Shown: piece by piece, positions 59,137 through 64,000 of the stretch
Position numbering within the stretch: position 1 is the first letter of the stretch
How the letters are laid out: each line of letters opens with the position of its first letter
Assembly (NCBI RefSeq): GCF_000718305.1
Contig: NZ_JOFQ01000015.1
Coordinates: 62,001 to 126,000 of the forward strand
Direction of reading: 5' to 3'
Source of the DNA: Streptomyces niger
Lineage (GTDB): Bacteria; Actinomycetota; Actinomycetes; Streptomycetales; Streptomycetaceae
DNA length: 64,000 bases
The notes under the pieces: generated by a model
The model's database searches: none
The model's input: only the letters and a program-made list of their open reading frames with translations
Told to the model about the DNA's origin: nothing
Made by a program: the position numbers and the translations under genes

Positions 59137-60477
59137 TCACCGCTCCAGCGGCCGGTGAGCCGTCTCGGGCAGCCGAAGGTAGACGGCCGAGGAGACCAGG
59201 CACAGCACGGCCACGTACACGGGGAAGAGACCGGCCTGCCCCATGTCCTTGAAGAGCGTGCCGATGTAGGGCGCCGTACCACCGAACAGAGCGACGGTGA
59301 GCGAGTAGGGGAACCCGATGCCCGCGGCGCGCACCCGGGCCGGGAACGTCTCCGCGTTCACGGCCGCCGAGATGGCCGTGAAGCCGCTCAGCAGGATCAT
59401 GCCGGCGCACTGCACGAGCAGCAGCGTGACGAAGGAGTCGTCGAGCGCGCGCAGCAGCGGCACGCTCAGCAGCGCGAAGCCGAGTCCGAACATCAGCAGC
59501 AGCGGCTTGCGCCCGAAGCGGTCGGACACGATGCCGGTGAGGGGCTGGAGCACGGCGAAGAACGTCAGCGAGAGGGTGCCCGCCAGCAGCGCGTCCGACT
59601 TCGTCACCCCGGCGTTGAGCTCGGCGTACGTCGGCAGGTACGACGTCCACGTGTAGTACGCGAGCGTGCCGCCCGCGGTGATGCCGCAGATCAGCAGCGA
59701 CTCACGCGGATGGCGGCGCAGCGCCTCGAAGAGACCGGGGCGGGGCGCCTTCGCCTGCTCCTCACTGCGCGTCTCCTCCGCTCCGCGCCGGACCCAGAAG
59801 CCCACCAGGCTCAGAACGGCGCCCAGTACGAACGGGACCCGCCAGCCCCAGCTGTCCATGGTCGCGGGGGCGAGGTTCGCGACGAGCAGCGCCGCGACGC
59901 CGGACGCGACGAGCTGTCCGATGGTCGTCGAGACGTACTGGAAGCTGGAGAAGAGTCCGCGCCGGCCGGGCCCGGCCGACTCCACGAGGAATGTGGTCGA
60001 GGCGGCGAACTCCCCGCCCACCGAGAGCCCTTGCAGCAGCCGGGCCAGGACGAGGATGACCGGCGCGAGGACTCCGGCGGCGGCGTACGTCGGCGTCAGG
60101 CCCACCAGGAGGCTGCTGCCGCCCATCAGCAGAATGGTCACCGTCAGCGCCGCACGCCGCCCGCGCCGGTCGGCGACCGCGCCCATCAGCAGCCCGCCGA
60201 CGGGCCGCATGAAGAACCCCACCGCGAAGACCGCGAACGTCGACAGCAACGGCACCAGCGAATTCCCCGCGCTCTTAGGGAAGATCTGCGCGGCGATGTA
60301 CGTGGCAAGGAAGGTATATGCATACCAATCATACCATTCAACCGCATTACCGACCGAGGCGGCGAACAGTTGTCGAACAGGACGCGCCGGAGGGGTCACA
60401 GCACCCGCACGAGACGCCTCATCGGTGGCGGCAACTGACCCATCCTCGGGCGCGGGCCCTTTTCTGGAAGCTGTCAT
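59137..60477 (-). CDS. MHS-family MFS transporter
   Basis: This 446-residue, 12-helix permease belongs to the metabolite:H+ symporter group (ProP/KgtP type): LFAASVGNAVEWYDWYAYTF, GRRAALTVTILLMGGSSLLV, LQGLSVGGEFAASTTFLVES and VSDRFGRKPLLLMFG are family signatures. Such proteins import proline, betaine or dicarboxylates. The ATG is preceded by GGGGAGA; an upstream in-frame ATG at 60504 is less likely. The lutABC operon nearby makes a carboxylate substrate (lactate-like) plausible, but this is not shown by the sequence. Confidence 0.88.
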   Translation of the reverse strand: MTASRKGPAPEDGSVAATDEASRAGAVTPPARPVRQLFAASVGNAVEWYDWYAYTFLATYIAAQIFPKSAGNSLVPLLSTFAVFAVGFFMRPVGGLLMGAVADRRGRRAALTVTILLMGGSSLLVGLTPTYAAAGVLAPVILVLARLLQGLSVGGEFAASTTFLVESAGPGRRGLFSSFQYVSTTIGQLVASGVAALLVANLAPATMDSWGWRVPFVLGAVLSLVGFWVRRGAEETRSEEQAKAPRPGLFEALRRHPRESLLICGITAGGTLAYYTWTSYLPTYAELNAGVTKSDALLAGTLSLTFFAVLQPLTGIVSDRFGRKPLLLMFGLGFALLSVPLLRALDDSFVTLLLVQCAGMILLSGFTAISAAVNAETFPARVRAAGIGFPYSLTVALFGGTAPYIGTLFKDMGQAGLFPVYVAVLCLVSSAVYLRLPETAHRPLER

Positions 60478-60752
60478 GATCCGAATCTCCCCGTCTACGG
60501 GCACGGCGATTACGCCGCGCCAACCTCTCCAGAAGTCGTAGCGCTACACGCCACGGACGAACCTTCACCGGCGACCGCTTCATCGAGACCGCCTGACAAC
60601 AAGAGCGAGAACCTCCACGCCCGCAAGGGCTCAGCTCAGGCGCTCGCAGCAGCCCTGACTATCCGTCAGCTAAGTCAGCAAACAGTCAGCATCGATCCGG
60701 CCAGACGCGGCGACACCCAGCGACACCTGCACATGAATGAACGCTCATGTAT

Positions 60753-60938
60753 CTATGCCGACCTGCGTTGATGCAGGTACGGGGCGCTCAAGTAGACTGC
60801 CTGAGCGTCCGTGCAGGAGAACCAGTCGTACCATTCGACCGCATTGCCCACGGACGCCGCCGCGAGTTGCCGTGCTGCGGACACCGGGCGCCGCGTCCCC
60901 GGCGCCCGTTCCGCCATCTTGTTCTCCGCGCTCGACAT
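60753..60938 (-). pseudogene. 5' stub of a second MHS-family MFS transporter gene
   Basis: The first 41 codons from the ATG at 60938 encode MSSAENKMAERAPGTRRPVS, then AARQLAAASVGNAVEWYDWF, which matches the start of the complete transporter at 59137-60477 (RQLFAASVGNAVEWYDWY). After WF the frame leaves the family and stops at 60753. With the 3' stub at 58069 this gives both ends of one gene in the right orientation. Confidence 0.75.
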
Positions 60939-61061
60939 GCGCCTCCGCTCCCGGGTCCTTCACGTGACCCTGCCGCTCGGGCAGGATGAGCCATCAGGTG
61001 ATCATGCCCCCGCGAGGCCGGTGGCCGCCAGGTCCGAGTGCGGCCGAAAGGAGATGGCAAC

Positions 61062-61814
61062 GTGCGCGTAGCACTGTTCGTCACCTGCATCAACGACACG
61101 CTCTACCCACGGACCGGCCGCGCGGTGGTCACGCTGCTGGAACGCCTGGGGGTGGAGGTCGGCTTCCCGGCGGCGCAGAGCTGTTGCGGGCAGCCGCAGT
61201 TCAACACCGGCTACCGGCACGCCACGGAGCCGCTGGCGCTCCGGTACGCGCGGGCCTTCCGCGACTACGAGTACGTGGTGGTGCCTTCCGGATCGTGCGC
61301 GGCGATGGTGCGGGACAACTATCCGCGGCTGGGTGAGAAGGCCGCGGCGGAGGGTCGCGGCGGTGCGTTGGCCGAGGCGGCGGCGGAGGCCGTGCCCAAG
61401 ACGTATGAGCTGACGGAGTTCCTGGTCGACGTGTTGCGGGTGACGGACGTGGGCGCGTACTACCCGCATGCGGTCACCTACCACCCGACCTGCCACGGGC
61501 TGCGGATGCTGGGGCTCGGGGACCGGCCGCGCGCCCTGCTGTCGCACGTAAAGGGGTTGGAGCTGCGGGAGCTGGAGGGGGCGCAGGAGTGCTGCGGCTT
61601 CGGCGGCACGTTCGCGGTGAAGAACCCGGCGGTGTCCGCCGCGATGGGCGCCGACAAGACCCGGCACATCCGGGAGACCGGCGCGGCGGCGGTCTGCACG
61701 GTCGACAACTCCTGCCTGATGCACATCGGCGGCATGCTCTCGCGGCAGGGCTCGACGGTCCGGCCGGTCCACATCGCCGAGATCCTGGCCGGTACGGAAG
61801 GGGACGTGCTGTGA
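61062..61814 (+). CDS. lutA: Lactate-utilisation protein LutA (Fe-S oxidoreductase subunit)
   Basis: This 250-residue protein has two CCG domains, which bind an iron-sulfur cofactor: SCCGQPQFNTGYRHATEPLA near residue 40 and ECCGFGGTFAVKNPAVSAAM near residue 180. LutA with LutB and LutC oxidises L-lactate to pyruvate. The GTG has AAGGAG eight bases upstream. It is the first gene of the coupled lutABC operon. Sequence VVVPSGSCAAMVRDNYPRLG is another family mark. Confidence 0.9.
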   Translation: MRVALFVTCINDTLYPRTGRAVVTLLERLGVEVGFPAAQSCCGQPQFNTGYRHATEPLALRYARAFRDYEYVVVPSGSCAAMVRDNYPRLGEKAAAEGRGGALAEAAAEAVPKTYELTEFLVDVLRVTDVGAYYPHAVTYHPTCHGLRMLGLGDRPRALLSHVKGLELRELEGAQECCGFGGTFAVKNPAVSAAMGADKTRHIRETGAAAVCTVDNSCLMHIGGMLSRQGSTVRPVHIAEILAGTEGDVL

Positions 61815-61860
61815 CGGCAAGGGCCGATTCCGCTGACTCGCCGAGCGAAGGGAACGCGCT

Positions 61861-63354
61861 GTGAGCGTCACCGACCTGGGCATGCCGGCCTTTCCGGCGG
61901 CCGCTGCCCGCGCCACCCGCGACACCCGCCTGCGCGCCAATCTGCGCCACGCCACGCACACCATCCGGGACAAGCGGGCCAGGGCGGTCGGCGAGCTGGC
62001 GGACTGGGCGGAGCTGCGCGCGGCGGGGCGTGCGATCAAGGACCGTACGCTGCGCCATCTGGACCACTACCTGGAACGCCTGGAGGAGGCGGTGACCGCG
62101 GCGGGCGGCCGGGTGCACTGGGCTGCCGACGCGGCGGAGGCCAACCGCATCGTGACGCGTCTCGTCCGGGCCACCGGCGAGCGCGAGGTCGTCAAGGTCA
62201 AGTCGATGGCCACGCAGGAGATCGGGCTGAACGAGGCGCTGGCCGAGGCGGGGATCAGCGCGTACGAGACGGACCTCGCGGAGCTGATCGTGCAGCTCGG
62301 CAAGGACCGCCCGTCGCACATCCTGGTCCCGGCGATCCACCGCAACCGCTCCGAGATCAGGGACATCTTCCGCTCGGAGATGGGCGATTGGGGGCGGCCC
62401 GCGCCGGAGGGGCTGACCGACCGGCCCGGCGATCTGGCGGAGGCGGCGCGGCTGCACCTGCGCGAGAAGTTCCTGCGTGCCAAGGTCGGCATCTCGGGCG
62501 CCAACTTCATGGTGGCGGAGACCGGGACGCTGGTCGTCGTGGAGTCCGAGGGCAACGGCCGGATGTGCCTGACGCTGCCGGAGACCCTGATCTCGGTCGT
62601 GGGCATCGAGAAGGTGGTGCCTACCTGGCAGGACCTGGAGGTCTTCCTGCAGTTGCTGCCGCGCTCCTCCACGGCCGAGCGGATGAACCCGTACACCTCG
62701 ATGTGGACCGGCACCACGGACGGGGACGGGCCGCGGACGTTCCACCTGGTCCTGCTGGACAACGGGCGGACGGACACGCTCGCGGACACGGTGGGCCGGC
62801 AGGCGCTGCGCTGCATCCGGTGCTCCGCGTGCCTGAACGTGTGCCCGGTGTACGAGCGGGCCGGCGGCCACGCGTACGGCTCGGCCTACCCGGGGCCGAT
62901 CGGCGCGATCCTGACGCCGCAGCTGCGCGGCACGGCGAGCGAGCTGGACGCCTCGCTGCCGTACGCGTCGTCGCTGTGCGGGGCGTGCTACGAGGTGTGT
63001 CCGGTGGCGATCGACATCCCGGAGGTGCTGGTGCATTTGCGGGAGCGGGTGGTGGAGGGCGGCCGGGTCACCCGGCGCGGGGTGCGGACGGTGATCCGGC
63101 CCGCGAAGGGGCACGCGGCGGAGCGGGCGGCGATGCGGGCCGCGGCGTTCGCGTTCGACCGGCCCGGGGTGCTGCGCGCAGGGCAGCGGCTGGCGGCGCG
63201 TACCCGGCGGCTGCATCCGCGGCGGTTGCCGGGCCCGGGGCGCGCCTGGACCGACACCCGGGACCTGCCGCCGGTCGAGGCGGAGTCGTTCCGGGACTGG
63301 TGGCAGCGCACCCGGGGCGGGGAGCGCGGCAGCGGACAGGAGGGCGCGAAGTGA
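61861..63354 (+). CDS. lutB: Lactate-utilisation protein LutB (iron-sulfur subunit)
   Basis: This 497-residue protein has the LUD domain in its N-terminal half (LILVPAIHRNR-like region, GISGANFMVAETGTLVVVES) and a bacterial ferredoxin domain with two Cys clusters: RCIRCSACLNVCPVYERAG near residue 320 and LCGACYEVCPVAIDIPEVL near residue 378. The C-terminal part is the usual Arg-rich linker. The GTG start follows AAGGGAA; 46 bases separate it from lutA. Electron-transfer core of the lactate oxidation complex. Confidence 0.92.
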   Translation: MSVTDLGMPAFPAAAARATRDTRLRANLRHATHTIRDKRARAVGELADWAELRAAGRAIKDRTLRHLDHYLERLEEAVTAAGGRVHWAADAAEANRIVTRLVRATGEREVVKVKSMATQEIGLNEALAEAGISAYETDLAELIVQLGKDRPSHILVPAIHRNRSEIRDIFRSEMGDWGRPAPEGLTDRPGDLAEAARLHLREKFLRAKVGISGANFMVAETGTLVVVESEGNGRMCLTLPETLISVVGIEKVVPTWQDLEVFLQLLPRSSTAERMNPYTSMWTGTTDGDGPRTFHLVLLDNGRTDTLADTVGRQALRCIRCSACLNVCPVYERAGGHAYGSAYPGPIGAILTPQLRGTASELDASLPYASSLCGACYEVCPVAIDIPEVLVHLRERVVEGGRVTRRGVRTVIRPAKGHAAERAAMRAAAFAFDRPGVLRAGQRLAARTRRLHPRRLPGPGRAWTDTRDLPPVEAESFRDWWQRTRGGERGSGQEGAK

Positions 63355-63995
63355 GCAGCCGGGACGTGGTACTGGCAAGGGTGCGCCGGGCGCTGGCGGA
63401 CGTACCGCGCGCCGCCGGCCCCGAGGAGGCGCCGGTACCGAGGGACTACCTGCGGGCGCACGGCGACGAGTCGGCGGCGGACACCGTCCGGCTGCTGGCG
63501 GAGAACCTCGCCGACTACCGTGCGGTGGTCCACGACATCCACGCCGCCGGGTTGCCGGCGCTGCTCGCGCACCTGCTGGGCGAGCGGGGCTCGCGGTCGG
63601 TGGTGGTGCCGGCGGGGCTGCCCGCGGAGTGGCTGGCGAAGTGCGACGTGGAGGTGGTGCCGGACGCGCCGGAGAGGACGCCGGGCGAACTGGATGCGAT
63701 CGACAGCGTGGTGACGGGCTGTGCGGTGGCGATCGCCGAGACCGGCACGATCGTCCTGGACGCGGGCCCGGACCAGGGGCGCCGCCGCATCACCCTGGTG
63801 CCGGACCACCACATCTGTGTCGTACGGGTGCCGGAGCAGGTCGTGGCGTCCGTGCCGCAGGCGCTGGAGCGGCTGTCCCCGCGACGCCCGCTGACCTGGA
63901 TCTCCGGCCCGTCGGCGACGAGCGACATCGAGCTGGATCGGGTGGAGGGCGTGCACGGGCCGCGCACGCTGGAGGTGGTGCTGATGACGCCATGA
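63351..63995 (+). CDS. lutC: Lactate-utilisation protein LutC
   Basis: This 214-residue LUD-domain protein ends just before the window edge: VVVPAGLPAEWLAKCDVEVV, DSVVTGCAVAIAETGTIVLD and ITLVPDHHICVVRVPEQVVA are typical of LutC. The GTG start overlaps the lutB stop (GTGA), with AGGAGGGC upstream, so the genes are coupled. The C-terminus (GVHGPRTLEVVLM) closes the LUD fold. Confidence 0.92.
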   Translation: MSSRDVVLARVRRALADVPRAAGPEEAPVPRDYLRAHGDESAADTVRLLAENLADYRAVVHDIHAAGLPALLAHLLGERGSRSVVVPAGLPAEWLAKCDVEVVPDAPERTPGELDAIDSVVTGCAVAIAETGTIVLDAGPDQGRRRITLVPDHHICVVRVPEQVVASVPQALERLSPRRPLTWISGPSATSDIELDRVEGVHGPRTLEVVLMTP

Positions 63996-64000
63996 GGGGG

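Overview
The window is about 64 kb of high-GC actinobacterial DNA, almost certainly from a Streptomyces chromosome. The evidence is GC-rich third codon positions, frequent GTG starts, AGGAGG-type ribosome sites, many ATGA or GTGA stop/start overlaps, a carotenoid (isorenieratene-type) cluster, IdeR/DmdR-type iron boxes, DasR-like sites and a 'HIDLLR' cysteine leader peptide. The gene content is accessory, and several regions hold transposase and gene remnants, which suits a chromosome arm.

Region by region. 1-97 is the Tat-type signal-peptide end of a leftward exported protein. 1.2-6.2 kb is a tightly coupled four-gene operon: FlaA1/CapD-like sugar dehydratase, membrane GT2, double DUF1259 protein, FAD-linked oxidase. 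6.3-12.9 kb holds a small secreted protein, a membrane metallophosphoesterase, a damaged DHA2 MFS gene, a TetR regulator and an MmpL transporter. 13-18 kb holds a PuuE-like deacetylase, then a gene graveyard (IS481 remnant, UPF0047 3' remnant, MBL-fold remnant, frameshifted IS5 transposase) around an AraC / alpha-beta hydrolase pair. 18-23.3 kb is a sulfonate uptake locus: cysteine leader peptide, ssuC, ssuB, ssuA and a flavin oxidoreductase, with several short tandem repeats between genes. 23.5-24.1 kb is a Sua5/YciO protein.

24.2-33.9 kb is the carotenoid region: a leftward crtI-crtB-Rieske operon, rightward crtY and crtU, and convergent to them a translationally coupled pair encoding a PAS-GAF-SpoIIE phosphatase and a free-standing CarH-like cobalamin-binding protein with the Wx9EH photoreceptor signature. 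34.2-39 kb is a GH20 hexosaminidase with a sugar ABC importer. 39.2-41.3 kb is a P450 / ferredoxin / TetR operon behind twin palindromic operators. 41.5-44.6 kb is an iron-box-flanked mini-cluster of shortened proteins: an enterochelin-esterase N-domain, RmlB-like and RmlD-like reductases that have lost their cores, and an orphan condensation domain. 44.7-51.7 kb holds an NTF2-like/TetR pair, FUSC protein, acyltransferase, two unknown small proteins, manA and a 19-residue hydrophobic peptide gene with its own terminator.

51.8-56.7 kb is a leftward catabolic operon: dehydrogenase/RraA-type aldolase fusion, TRAP-like large permease, two-helix membrane protein, IclR regulator, cyclase. 57.1-58 kb is an F420/LLM oxidoreductase. 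58-61 kb has a two-gene immunity-like cassette and a complete MHS-family MFS transporter lying between the 3' and 5' stubs of a second MHS transporter gene. 61-64 kb is the lactate-utilisation operon lutABC.

The best candidates for something undescribed are the cobalamin sensor / SpoIIE phosphatase pair beside the pigment genes and the iron-box mini-cluster. No rRNA, tRNA, CRISPR array or complete insertion sequence was seen. All assignments rest on reading the sequence; no database search was run.
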